DNA from: Euclidia mi
Taxonomy: Eukaryota > Arthropoda > Insecta > Lepidoptera > Erebidae
Direction: 5' to 3'
Assembly: GCA_944739405.2 (NCBI GenBank)
Contig: OX123205.2
Span: 36,972,475-37,036,474, forward strand
DNA: 64,000 nt
Both the position numbers and the translations under genes were made by a program. Of the stretch, positions 20,959 through 31,461 are shown in pieces. Under the pieces are notes generated by a model that ran no database searches, had not been told where the DNA came from, and worked only from the letters and a program-made list of their open reading frames with translations. Positions within the stretch are counted from its first letter, which is position 1; each line of letters begins with the position of its first letter.

Positions 20959-21942
20959 ATCCCTTCTCATAACGAGCAGAGACCTGGCCCAGCAATAGCA
21001 CAGATCATTTAACAAGGTTGATGATGATCACAGCCCTTGTTTTTTAATTCTACATAGAATACCTACAGCTAGACTTCATTATTTTGCTTGATCAGTACGA
21101 AAAATCTTATAACTTTTAGCTGGTATATAGCATGGGCGCTAAGTGACAACCCTATCTTAATTCTATCCGCGTCGATTTATACATAAATGTATCGGATGGT
21201 CTCGTAAATTGAGCATTTTAGATATTGAAACGCTTGGATGTATATTAATGATGTGCATTGGGCTAATTGAAATTGGTGCTTTTGTACCTACATTTAAACT
21301 TATAGGTGCTTGAATATTGCTGTTAGAAGGTGGATGAGAACGTTAGAATTGATGCCAGTGTGAAAGAGAAATTAAGAAGCAAAATTGTAGACGAATATTG
21401 AAAAATGTCTGTGAAAACACTTCTGTTCTAAGAAAACCAAAATATCTTTTCTTAGGAAATGTTCGTTTTTCTCAGTTGTAAAATCTTTTTGTATCGAATA
21501 TTAGTATTTATTAGTACCTACTGATTTGTGGCGAATGTTATACATAGAAATCAGCCACTATTTACGGAGTACATGCGTGTTAGATCAAAAGTTACTACAT
21601 TCACTGATCAGGCCTCTTACTCATACACCGTAAAAATCTCGGTTAAGGGTTGAAGAAAGTGAGAGGGAACACGATCGCCTTTTCGATTCCGCGGCGTGCT
21701 GAAGCGTTCCGTCTCTCTTTCTCGCTCTAGTAAATGACAGTCCTAAGTGACAGAAAAGGATAGAAGCATATAAAAGTGCGATGCGGTGCTGATAGGTGTA
21801 GCTCAACCCTAATTGGCTGAGAAAGTCTGCGTCTTTCCCGGGGTCAATATAGCGAGGAAGTATGGAAACTATTAAGCAAAATACAAACATGGTCAACGGA
21901 TAAAGAATCAAAATTCGGTACCTATACTATTATACGCTGTCG
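20959..21942. other. No recognised gene
   Basis: Mostly AT-rich. 21610-21910 is GC-richer, but its reverse frame shows no known domain. Confidence 0.35.
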
Positions 21943-22130
21943 TCCGTGTGGTGACAGGGGAAAGTCGACAGAGGAAGCATATTATGCAGAGGACAGCATT
22001 GTAAGAGAAGGAAAACTTGACATAAACCATATACCAACCCGTTTGGCCAGCGTGGTATAGTAGGCCAATTCCTCCTTTCAAAGGAGAGGCCTAGTCCAGC
22101 AGTGGACTGTTAAAGGCTGATGATGATGAT
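21943..22130 (+). repeat. Same family, internally deleted
   Basis: CCGTGTGGTGACAGGGG joined to CGACAGAGGAAGCATATTAT and the full tail. Confidence 0.7.
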
Positions 22131-22574
22131 ACTATAAGCGGACCTTTTATCGAAAGGCAAAAATTGTATCTCCTTAAAAGCTACAACCTAACTGGTTGAG
22201 TTCATTCACTAAAGCCTTGTAATTGTAATACAATTACCATAATATTAAGTCAACAAGTGAATATCTGTCCACTTAAAAGGCTGATGCTAGTTTTTAATAT
22301 AATTGTCTGTGTAATATAACTGTCTTAAAGGGTCTATACAACTAGTTGAGATATCAAGTAAAACTGCTTTTTATTGCAATTGAGGATTTACTTCAATACA
22401 AGTAACTACGCATTAAAATTTTTAAAGGTTGCGGCACAGATGTTGAGACCTAGTTAAAAAATCAAACAGGCATAGGAATCAGGGGGATACGAAAATCCAA
22501 TGAAAACGAACTGCAAAATACAACGGCCGCCAGCCGATTAATTTCTGTATGCTTGTGTTTTAAAAAGATTATTA

Positions 22575-22788
22575 CATACATACATACATAGACTCACTCC
22601 TGTTTCCACGAAGGGGTAGGCAGAGGCATATTAAACGCCCACTTTTCGCCAGTGTTTTGATCCCACGTAATAGGTGGCGAGCCTATTGCCGCTTTTCGGG
22701 ATATTTTGATTGCCAGAGCCTCGTCCGTTGATCGGCAGGTGCACCACTTGCAGGTGACCCTAAGTTCTTGGTGGGAACCATATGCACC
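22575..22788 (-). repeat. Repeat ending in the RTE-like hairpin and TATG tail
   Basis: Reverse copy of 39720-39928, beginning ACATACATACATACATAGAC. Confidence 0.65.
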
Positions 22789-22805
22789 AAAAAGCTTATT
22801 CTGGC

Positions 22806-22946
22806 ACTTAGTTTAGTCTTGTGTCGAGGGGGACTTCATAAAAATTCAATCAACGCCACGAAGTACCGGACACAATAAATTGTGATGATCCACAAAGACT
22901 GAAACTGGGTTGTCTCGTATAGGCATCGAACCTACAGCACTCTGAG
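22806..22946 (-). repeat. Same SINE family, truncated
   Basis: TTTAGTCTTGTGTCGAGGGG to CAGCACTCTGAGCAGTG. Confidence 0.6.
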
Positions 22947-23019
22947 CAGTGCAGGGGATCTAGTACGAGTTTGCACTCGATCGTCACGGTGGACGATAGC
23001 CTAGTCGACGGGAACAATT

Positions 23020-23797
23020 CAAAGATTCAAGATTCAAAGATGTTTATTTGCAAACTAAGTGTACAGTTTATGGTCTTTTTTTTTTTTTTTGTTCACTACG
23101 GTGGTAAACTCTCCTTATGAGTCGTCTCAACTCCGCCAACCCAGCCATTAAAACGGCTGGGCTTGGGACTGGCGGAGGAGGTATGTGGAGGCTCTCCCCT
23201 ACAGGCGTTCGGGGCATACCCACTAAAAACCACCGCGGTGTCCCTACGGGTCCCGTGTGTTGGCGGGGTCACGCGATTCGCGATTAGCATACTTTCTCGC
23301 GACCCCGCCCGGGATTGGCCCGCCGTTTGTGTTGGCGGGCCCCGTCTCGTCATGATCTCGCAATCATCCATCAAACTTCTTGCATCCATCAAACTTCTCG
23401 CATCCATCACCTCACAAAGCTACTTGGGAGGCGGCGAGGACACGCGCCGCCTCCCGCCTTTTGGCGGACAGGGAGCAGCCCCAGCGCTCACCGTCCGCAG
23501 GCACTGAATTCAGGGTGGTCGGAGGTCGTCTCTTGTTCGACGTACAGTTTATGGTCTTACTTGGTATACATTATGTGCTTACAACTTAGCAACCTTTTAC
23601 AGGTATAGCAAAAATTGAGGACAAATCATAATATTAATTTTTACAAACATGTATCATTTTTATATACAATTTATTAGTTGTACCTATTATTCATGTTGTA
23701 AACATTTGGCAACACAATTTATTCATGTTGGCTCTGTAGATCGCCTTATTAATATATATTATATATAAACTTATATTATTTTTTAGTTATAGTTTTT
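23020..23797 (-). mobile_element. LINE 3' tail inserted in a palindromic element (outer insert)
   Basis: Begins with ATTCAAAGATTCAAG-type repeats and TTTATTTGC, the reversed tail style of CR1/Jockey-like LINEs. It continues at 23559 after the inner insertion. It separates the two halves of the foldback element at 22955 and 23925. Confidence 0.5.
23078..23541 (-). mobile_element. 5'-truncated GC-rich LINE 3' end with 17-bp TSD
   Basis: Poly(T) at the left, GC-rich body, and a perfect 17-bp duplication (GTACAGTTTATGGTCTT) at 23061-23077 and 23542-23558. Inserted into another retroelement tail, which itself interrupts a palindromic element. Confidence 0.75.
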
Positions 23798-24280
23798 ACC
23801 CTAAAGGAGAGTAGCGATCGATAGAGACCGCTAGGGGGCGCTTTTATAAAATGTATGGAAATTGTTCCCGTCGACTAGGGTATCGTCCACCGTGACGAGC
23901 GAGTGCAAACTCGTACTAGACCCTGTGGTCGGCGAGGCGGCCGTAACCATTACGCCATACTTGTAGTTAAAGCTACTAAAACTGCGCAGCGCATGCCATC
24001 TACATTAAGACCGAAATCTTAAGATACAGTTTGACATAGGTATACCATTTTAGTATAGCCTATATAATTAGAAGGGAGCATCACATGGACATGATTGAGC
24101 TATAGATGTGCACAGACTACCATTTATAGTCTTTGGTCGATTTACGATACTGATATATACTTACGCTAAAATTATAATTATTATAGGATTGTGAAGTTAC
24201 TGCACTTACGATATTCGTAATAGTTAATATTTTAATAGACCTGTGATTTTCTAAATACAGTCCAGGTACTATTATCAATA

Positions 24281-24486
24281 TCTTAATATATAAAATCCTT
24301 GCGTTACTGACTGACTGACAGACACGCTACAGCCGAAACTATTGGGCGCAGGTAGCTGAAATTTGGTATGTATGTTCCTTGGGGACTGTAGGGGTGCACT
24401 AAGAAGGGATTTCCCGAAATTCCCACGGGATCGGCCAAAGCGGGTACATTAAAAAAAATGCAGGCGTCGCTGCTGGCGTCCTCTAG
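24281..24486 (+). mobile_element. Short non-autonomous Helitron, first of a tandem pair
   Basis: TCTTAATATATAAAATCCTT to GGCGTCCTCTAG before T. Confidence 0.65.
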
Positions 24487-24488
24487 TA

Positions 24489-24683
24489 ATGTATAAAACT
24501 ATACCGTTACTGATTGACAGACACCGTACAGTTGAGACTGGGCGCAAAAAGCTGAAACATGACATGTATTTTTCTTTGGTTGCGTAAGGATGTACTAAGG
24601 AGGGATTTTCCAATATACCCAAGGGATTGGGCAGAAACGGTTCATTAAAAATATCTGCGGCCGTAGCCGCGGGCACCGTCTAG
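24489..24683 (+). mobile_element. Diverged Helitron, second of the tandem pair
   Basis: GTTACTGATTGACAGACACC to GGGCACCGTCTAG; clear older relative of its neighbour. Confidence 0.55.
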
Positions 24684-24731
24684 ATATTTATTAAACTCCG
24701 TTACTAACAAACTCTTTTCAAAAAAATTTCA

Positions 24732-25045
24732 AGGTAGTAGAGCCTTGCTGCTTTCAGCATGAATGAGCCGGTTCGACCGGGGAAGTACTTTCCTCTCACA
24801 GAAAATCGACGTAAAGTAACAGTACCTAAACTGTTCCGTTTCGTTCGGTGAGTGAGAGTGCCGGAGGCCCTATCCCCTATTCCTTCTCCCTGATCCCACT
24901 CCTCATCCTATCCCTTTTCCCAACCCCAAGGGGCGGCAACGCACTTGTGACTCCTGTTGTGTTGCTTGTGTCCATGGGCGGCGGTAATTGCTTACCATCA
25001 GGCAATCCGTCTGCTCGTTTGCCGCCTATTACCATAAAAAAAAAA
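24732..25045 (+). mobile_element. Same SINE-like repeat
   Basis: Complete copy, ending TTACCATCAGGCAATCCGTC and CCGCCTATTACCATAAAAA. Confidence 0.7.
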
Positions 25046-25109
25046 CTCACAACACACAGTTGAAATTACTGGGTGCACGAAACATGTTGTTCCCTGGGGA
25101 GTGAGGAGT

Positions 25110-25538
25110 CAGTAGCGGCTTTAGGGGGGGCAGACCGGGTCGGTCGCCCGGGGCGCCAAGTTCCAGGGTTGCCGCAGGCGTCCCATGAATCGGAATCGGT
25201 TATGTAGAGTTCCGTAGTAGAGATATTCACTTAACATACCTTGCCTTATATTAATGTAACCAAATACCAGTATCACTTTTACGCCACCAAAAATTACTTT
25301 GTTTTCCAAAGTGTTTTTCTTGTTCTATGTATGTGCGATATATAAAAGACTACTTACTAGTCTTACTACATCTCTAAAAAAACAAAGGTTAAGACTTAAA
25401 GGTTTCATTACGATCTACAGCATATATATTTTCTCGAATTTTCACTCTCTTATTTCAAAAGAGGTTGTTGGGGAACTGGGCAAGGGGCGCCAAATGAGTG
25501 TCTCGCCCGGGGCGCCTGGATGGCTAAGGCCGGCCCTG
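25110..25538. mobile_element. hAT-like non-autonomous element with 8-bp TSD
   Basis: Ends CAGTAGCGGCTTTAGG and (reverse complement) CAGGGCCGGCCTTAGC. Flanks TGAGGAGT (25102-25109) and TGGGGAGT (25539-25546) form an 8-bp duplication with one difference, as expected for hAT. Subterminal GCCCGGGGCGCC occurs at both ends. Confidence 0.7.
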
Positions 25539-25986
25539 TGGGGAGTGGTAGTGGTAGGAGAGCACTAAGAGAGTATATTTGGAAAGTACCACCCTAAAAA
25601 GGGTCTGGTAAAAAGGGGGTTGGAGTTTTTATGAATATTTTTATCTAACTGGCCTTCACGCGGGCGAAGCAGCGGGCAAGAGTTAGTTTTTATATCAACT
25701 GATATGTTATGGTTTAATATCACAAATAAACGAGGAATGGTTTTGATGACTGACATTTTGTATTGACATTTCTGTTTCCAGAAACATCAAGTTACACATA
25801 AGTAATTAATTTTGCCTCTAATGTTTTCTGGGCGATAAATATTTATTATAGAACTCATTTATCTTTGTTCTCCTCAAAAGTTATAGGTGTGAATCGATTT
25901 CACACATGAGTTTTAATCGGATATTTAAGATACATGTAAATGTCACCGTTCTATTCGGTATATCAAGGTCTGTCGCGAGAAGGGTT

Positions 25987-26300
25987 TTTTTTTTAATGTA
26001 ATAGGCGGAAAACGAGCGGACGGATCGCCTGGTGGTAAGTGATTACCGCCGCCCATCGACACAAGCAACACCACAGGAGACACAAGTGCGTTGCCACCCT
26101 TTGTGTTGGGAAAAGGGATCGGTGGAAGAGTGGGATGAAAGAGAAGGAATAGGGGATGGAGTACCTGACACTCTCACTCACCGAACTAAATGCTGCAGTA
26201 ATTATATGTACTGTTACTATATGTCGATTTTCTGCAAGGGGAAGTTAGTAGTTTCCAGGTCGAGCCGGCTATCTATATGATCAGCAAGGCTCTAACTACC
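25987..26300 (-). mobile_element. Same SINE-like repeat, reverse
   Basis: Starts TTTTTTTTTAATGTAATAGG and ends AGCAAGGCTCTAACTACC. Confidence 0.7.
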
Positions 26301-26454
26301 TACAGTTATTAGTTATGAGTCATATCATCAGGGACAGTTAGGAGGGACCAGCAGAGTGGTACTCAGAGGTTATCGACTTCAAACTGCTGCATGGCGCGCG
26401 CCATTGATGAGTTGAGGTAAAGTGCGTATTAAAATGTTAATTTCCGAACGCATA

Positions 26455-26570
26455 ACGCACAATAAAATCTATGGGGCACAAGAAGCTGAAATTTGGCGTA
26501 TAATAATATGTTGCTCGGGGTCCGAAGGGGTGCACTATTGGGTAGAAACGGTTACATTAAAATAAAATCA
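26455..26570 (+). repeat. Helitron fragment
   Basis: GCACAAGAAGCTGAAATTTG and GAAACGGTTACATTAAAA. Confidence 0.45.
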
Positions 26571-26595
26571 TCTTACAGTTACTTATATTTATTTT

Positions 26596-26874
26596 GACTC
26601 CGTGATCCAGTGGATAGCGTATGCGACTGTTGATCGGTGGTCCCGGGTTCGATTCCCGGGTCGGGCAAAAGTGTTACTGGGTTTTTCCGAATTCTCAGTG
26701 GCGTGCTGCGACTGAGAATTCGGAATAACCTAGTCTGGAGATGTGCTCGGTAACGGCAATAGGCTCACCCCTTATTACGTGGGACCTAAAAATCATGGCG
26801 AAATGTGGGTGTAATGTTACACCTCTGCCCCTCTACCCCTTCGGGGATACAGGCGTGAGTCTAGAATAAAAATA
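26596..26874 (+). mobile_element. tRNA-derived SINE with RTE-like tail, TSD TATTTATTTT
   Basis: GACTCCGTGATCCAGTGGAT head, complete body and hairpin. TATTTATTTT at 26586-26595 and 26875-26884. A short inverted duplication around the TGCTGCGACTGAGAATTCGG region. Confidence 0.8.
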
Positions 26875-27342
26875 TATTTATTTTAAGTAATTTGTACACA
26901 GATATTGTAACTGCTGTAACAAAAACTTAATTTCTTTCTTTTTTCACCCTTAATTACGAAAACGTATTAATTTAATCGCATTATTTATTAGTTTTATTAC
27001 CTACTATTATTTCGCGTATAAAACGTGCGTACAATTCAAATGTAACTCTATATAAGTACTAAAACCATTACCAAAGCTGTTAGTTTATAGTCTAGTACTA
27101 AAATATAGAAAGGATGCGTAATCAATACGAATGATTGAATCAGATAAGACCTCGCTCTAAAATACCGCACTTATACGTTCTGTCTGATATTGAAGTGATT
27201 ACTGACGTACTTACAATTGATTCCATTCTGTATCACGATTTGGACAGGTGATTTGAATAAAGATTTGTAGATCGTTTGGAAGTATAATGCGCGAAATTAA
27301 ATGTATGTGTGTATGGGTTTGGCGATTTTATATTGCAACTCA

Positions 27343-27482
27343 TATGGGCGATAGCCCAGTGGTGTACGTCACGGACTGGGGAGACGATAGTCTCGGGTCC
27401 GATCCCCAAGTACCCCCGGCACACCTCTTTGACTTTTCGAAGTTATGTGTGTATTCAAAATGTTAATTATCCCTCGCTTAAT
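27343..27482 (+). repeat. tRNA-derived SINE, head only
   Basis: GGCGATAGCCCAGTGGTGTA variant head to CCTCGCTTAA; then joins a different SINE tail. Confidence 0.5.
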
Positions 27483-27608
27483 AATGTGCCCGGTAGATGG
27501 TAATAGGATCGCCCCCTATTACATTGGGAGCGAAACATAACTGGCGAAAAGTGGGTGTGTAATACACCTGCCTACCCCTTCGGGGATAAAAGGCGTGAAG
27601 TTATGTTA
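27483..27608 (+). repeat. SINE tail, GAAGTTATG variant
   Basis: ATGTGCCCGGTAGATGG through CTACCCCTTCGGGGATAAAA; forms a chimera with the head at 27343. Confidence 0.6.
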
Positions 27609-27693
27609 ACTCAGATCAAATATAAAGCGGCATACAGCAGGCAAAAGCCAAATAAAAAGTAGTTCGCCAGTACATACACACGTTTATTTTTTA

Positions 27694-27845
27694 TAGCTGT
27701 TGCCCGCGGTTTCACCCGCGTCCTGAGGGAACTACTTCGCGTACCCGGTTAATTTATAGCCTCAGTTACTCCTTGGTACATCAGCTATCCGCCAGTGAAC
27801 GCCCCGTCAAAATTAGTCCAGCCGTTCCCGAAATTAGCGAGACCA
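27694..27845 (-). mobile_element. Helitron-like element (minus)
   Basis: Reverse relative of 36065-36246: ATAGCTGTTGCCCGCGGTTT to GAAATTAGCGAGACCAAAC. Confidence 0.5.
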
Positions 27846-27898
27846 AACTGCCTACCCTTCGGGGATACAGGCGTGAGTCTATAAATAAATAAATAAAA
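27846..27898 (+). repeat. SINE/RTE hairpin tail only
   Basis: CTACCCTTCGGGGATACAGG and AGTCTATAAATAAATAAA, joined to a Helitron end. Confidence 0.6.
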
Positions 27899-27940
27899 AA
27901 TTGTATAGATACCTATAAAAAAATATCATTGACTTGTATT

Positions 27941-28675
27941 ATGGAGCCTCGCTATCCCTTTGCGTTGCGGAGATCAGACGGTAGTTACTCTCCCCCCCGT
28001 GGGATCTCCAATTCTCCACCTTGTCGTGGTGGGGGGGCTCAGTAACCGTGGATTGGTCACCCGCGGTGAAGCTAAGAGGGATCCAGGAGGGGACGCTCCG
28101 CGTGGGCTTGGAGGGGCCTGCGCAGGATGCGTCCAACGGTGCGGGTGCGGGGGACAGTTCTGTCTGTCCCTCGCAGTCGGGCGCGGTCGCGGGAGGAGAG
28201 GCGTGTCGGTGTTGCGTTGCCGCGCGCCCTATCTCCCGTGACCAAATGGGGGCGCACCATTCGATGCGTCGCGGTGGGGCCGCAGAGGAAGAGGAGATGC
28301 GGTGTTGCGTTGCCGTCCTCCCTATCCTCTGCGGCCGCTGGGCGTTTTGCGGCGGAGTCCAACACCTTAATCCGTCGCCAAGGGGGTTTTGTTCGGGGCC
28401 CGCCTGACCATCTGAAGGGCCAATACCCGTCGGAGGGTGGCGACGAGTGCTTTGGTGATGCCCCACCCTCCGACACACGGGTACATGGCGGAAGTCGAGG
28501 TGGTTTTTAGTGGAAACACCACATACTCCGGCTCTTGTTTCCCCCAAGAGTCGGAGATCCAAAGGGATTTTCCAACTCGTAAAAAAAAACAAAAAGACGG
28601 TAGTTACTCTATAGCAAAGCTAATACTCTGTTTAATCTGGTAAGACTAGTAATAGGATCCAGGACTCTAAGGTGA
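27941..28675 (+). repeat. Same repeat, split by the R1-like insert
   Basis: GGAGCCTCGCTATCCCTTTG left; AGCAAAGCTAATACTCTGTT and GGTAAGACTAGTAATAGGAT right. Confidence 0.6.
27992..28594 (+). mobile_element. 5'-truncated GC-rich LINE 3' end (R1-like) with 16-bp TSD
   Basis: A GC-rich 603-bp block ending in poly(A) is flanked by AGACGGTAGTTACTCT at 27976-27991 and 28595-28610. It split an older repeat whose halves match when the insert is removed. The long frames inside on both strands are composition artefacts; the block looks like untranslated LINE 3' sequence of the R1 type. Confidence 0.7.
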
Positions 28676-28698
28676 AAATCTTATATCTTATACTAATA

Positions 28699-28901
28699 CT
28701 AGAGGACGCCAGCAGCCACGCCTGCATTTTTTTTTAATTACCCGTTTTGGCCGATCTCGTGGGAATTTCGGGAAATTCCTTCTTAGTGCACCCCTACGGT
28801 CCCCAAGGAACATACATGCCAAATTTCAGCGTCCTGCGCCCAATAGTTTCGGCTGTAGCGTGTCTGTCAGTCAGTCAGTAACGCAAGGATTTTATATATT
28901 A
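28699..28901 (-). mobile_element. Short non-autonomous Helitron (minus)
   Basis: Reverse of the same family, CTAGAGGACGCCAGCAGC at the left to AGGATTTTATATATTA. Confidence 0.65.
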
Positions 28902-28902
28902 A

Positions 28903-29100
28903 AATATAAAGCTGAAGAGTTTGTTTGTTTGGTTGAACGCGCTAATCTCAGGAACTACTGACCCGATTTGACGAATTCTTTCAGTGTTAGATAGCCCATT
29001 TATCGAGGAAGGCTATAAGGCTATATAACATCGCGCTATGAGCCACAAGAGCGGAGCAGTAGCCTTAAATAACGCGGGTGTAACCGCGGGCGTCCTCTAG
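28903..29100 (+). mobile_element. Helitron (AAAGCTGAAGAGTTTG type), 5'-to-5' with the previous one
   Basis: AATATAAAGCTGAAGAGTTT to GGGTGTAACCGCGGGCGTCC and CTCTAG before T; 3' hairpin CGCGGGTGTAACCGCGGG. Confidence 0.65.
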
Positions 29101-29690
29101 TCTTGGATAAAGGATAAATAAAACGTTAGGACAAATGATGTTGATTTTATGCAATATCATTAAAATTTGAAATTAGATATCCTTCTCATTGCCGTAGATT
29201 GAAGAGGCTGGCAGTTTTGCCATCTTTTATGACAATGCCTATATTTAGTGCCAAGTATGTGCTCTTTGAGAGACCTTTGAAGAGGGATCTCGTACTTGGA
29301 CCTTTGGTCGCAACGTTTCGACTCCAAATGGCTTAAGGCGAGGATTTCCCAAAATACAGTGTTATCTAGCGTGTTCAAACGCGTTTTACTTGTAAATAAC
29401 AGAGATTTAAATTCGGAAAAAATATATGTTATTTAACAGCATTAGATCAATATTTGTCGGACATTCGAAACACGATTACTAACATTTTATACGATCGAAA
29501 ATAATCGCGAATATAGGTCTGTTTAAAGAATTTCCACGTTTCATTTGAGTTGTATTTGGATTAGAAGTTTCAAAAGTATACCAAAAGAAAAGTCATGTAA
29601 AAGCGATTATGAATTTTAATATATACAAAAATAAAATACCGAAAATATGTAATTTCCTACTGCCGATGCGCTCTCTCCCGCGTCGTTCAG
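29101..29690. other. Mostly AT-rich; 29160-29345 resembles the RT element 3' ORF
   Basis: On the minus strand 29340-29220 reads ILALSHLESKRCDQRSKYEI then PLQRSLKEHILGTK, loosely like the post-RT GVETLGPWGPSARSLF segment at 42120. Weak hint only. Confidence 0.2.
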
Positions 29691-29872
29691 AGGGTCTAGT
29701 ATGAGTTTTGCACTCGATCGTCACGATCGAGGAGAGCGTTAAAGCGCCCCTAACGGAGAGTAGCGATCGATAGAGACCGCTAGGGGGCGCATTTAGAAAA
29801 TGTATGGAAATTGTTCCCGACGACTAGGCTATCGTCCATCGTGACGATCGAGTGCAAACTCGCACTAGACCC
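29691..29872. repeat. Palindromic foldback element, first of a fused pair
   Basis: AGGGTCTAGTATGAG start, core, right arm to CACTAGACCC. Directly followed by a second copy. Confidence 0.75.
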
Positions 29873-30035
29873 ACGGGAACAATTTCCATACATTTTCTAA
29901 ATGCGCCCCCTAGCGGTCTCTATCGATCGCTACTCTCCGTTAGGGGCGCCTTTGGAAAATGTATGGAAATTGTTCCCGTCGACTAGCTCTCCTCGATCGT
30001 GACGCTCGAGTGCAAAACTCATACTAGACCCTCAG
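29873..30035. repeat. Palindromic foldback element, second of a fused pair
   Basis: Begins mid-arm at ACGGGAACAATTTCC and ends CATACTAGACCCTCAG. Core is in opposite orientation to its neighbour. Confidence 0.75.
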
Positions 30036-30312
30036 GTACTTCAGCTTTGAGCGCACGGAAATCCTCGCCTTTCATCTGTAAAACTAATACAGTAATACTT
30101 TTTATTCAAAATGTAAAATAAAAAATATAACGCCAACATTAGAAGTCATATTTTATTCATTACTTATTGGAATAGTTTGTAATGTATTGGATGTGCATGT
30201 GTTTTTGTAACCCGGAATATTCCACGGTAAGTTGCCGGAATATTTGGCTGATTAATATTTATTACTGAGAGGAAAATTCTGTTTAACCCGTTTAATCAAA
30301 GCAGATAGTAAA

Positions 30313-30528
30313 TCTTAATATATAAAATCCTTGCGTTACTGACTGACTGACAGACACGCAGGACACGCTACAGCCGAAACTATTGGGCGCAGGAAGCTGA
30401 AATTTGGCATGTATGTTCCTTGGGGAGCGTAGGGGTGCACTAAGAAGGGATTTCCCGAAATTCCCATAGGATCGACCAAAACGGGTAAATTTAAAAAAAA
30501 TACAGGCGTAGCTGCTGACGTCCTCTAG
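30313..30528 (+). mobile_element. Short non-autonomous Helitron
   Basis: TCTTAATATATAAAATCCTT to CTGACGTCCTCTAG before T; a 9-bp CAGACACGCA-type stretch is duplicated inside. Confidence 0.65.
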
Positions 30529-31143
30529 TTACTGTTATATGGATGCAATTTTGGGTGCCCATATAAATGAGTTTGTCAGGTGTACAAATGCAATTGGACC
30601 TGATAGGTGGCGCTGCAGTCAGGGTGTCGCCAAATTTAATTTGCAGGGCAGGCAGACCGTCGTCTGATAGTCATCAAGGGTTTTTCATATTTTTTTAATC
30701 AACAAGTTTCACTGAATAAAAACGTATGAAATAAAACAGATCCGGCAATCATAATAAGCACCTGGAACGGTATTATTCACCGCAAAAATTTATTAACAGC
30801 TGTAATAATATTACTATTAAATAGGTACTGTTTAAGTGGTAGGTACTTCAAAGTAGCATTTTTACTTAATGTGAGAATAATTAAAATAAAGTATTATAAA
30901 CTTGTTTTATTATCAAATTGCCACTAAAATACTAGGTAGGTAATTCAATATTACCGTTCAAAGCTTTTTTGCGAGTTTTCCTCTTCTGCTCGATGAGTTT
31001 GAGATTTGCTGGAGGACTTTGAGGGCAGGGTCGCACCGACCCAAGACAGCGCCTGTGTGCGAAACTATAAAGCGCCTTTTTGTCAGCCTTATACGAAAGT
31101 AATTTTAATAATTAACGCATTTCACCGGGCTCGCGGCGCCCTT

Positions 31144-31420
31144 ATCGTATAGCTCGTTTTTGGAAGCGCATGTAGGCGCGCATAGGCGCGCCTTTTGGCA
31201 CACGCGCAACTCGTACGAGCGTTGACGCGCTTCTAACCTCATATAAGTGCGAGCTGTCAGATTCCATGTTGCCACTGACACGATGTCACTACCGTTTCGA
31301 GCGAACACGACGAAATATGCCCGTTTACGCAAGTCCAGTATTTTGAAGCGCGTAATGTAGCACGCGTATGCTGAAACGACCGTATACGCGCAGAAAAATA
31401 CGCTAACCTGAAACCGCCCT
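31144..31420 (-). mobile_element. MITE with GGGCGGTTTCAG termini, one end lost
   Basis: Reverse copy of the 20679 element. The right end CTGAAACCGCCCT is kept and the left end has diverged near 31144. Confidence 0.65.
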
Positions 31421-31461
31421 TACACAGCGTGTGTGTGATGTGTGTATGCGTGACCTAGCTT

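Larger units (their letters stand above)
22955..23925. repeat. Palindromic foldback element split by nested insertions
   Basis: Left arm 22955-23019 and core plus right arm 23798-23925 belong to one element. The gap holds two nested retroelement pieces. Confidence 0.7.

Noticed and set aside
23096..23608. Several frames of about 100 aa
   Set aside because: Same reason: GC-rich LINE tail with 17-bp TSD; frames cross the insertion border.
27939..28592. 217-aa reverse frame and four overlapping frames on both strands
   Set aside because: Long frames in every direction follow from high GC content; the block has a TSD and poly(A) of a truncated LINE and no known domain.
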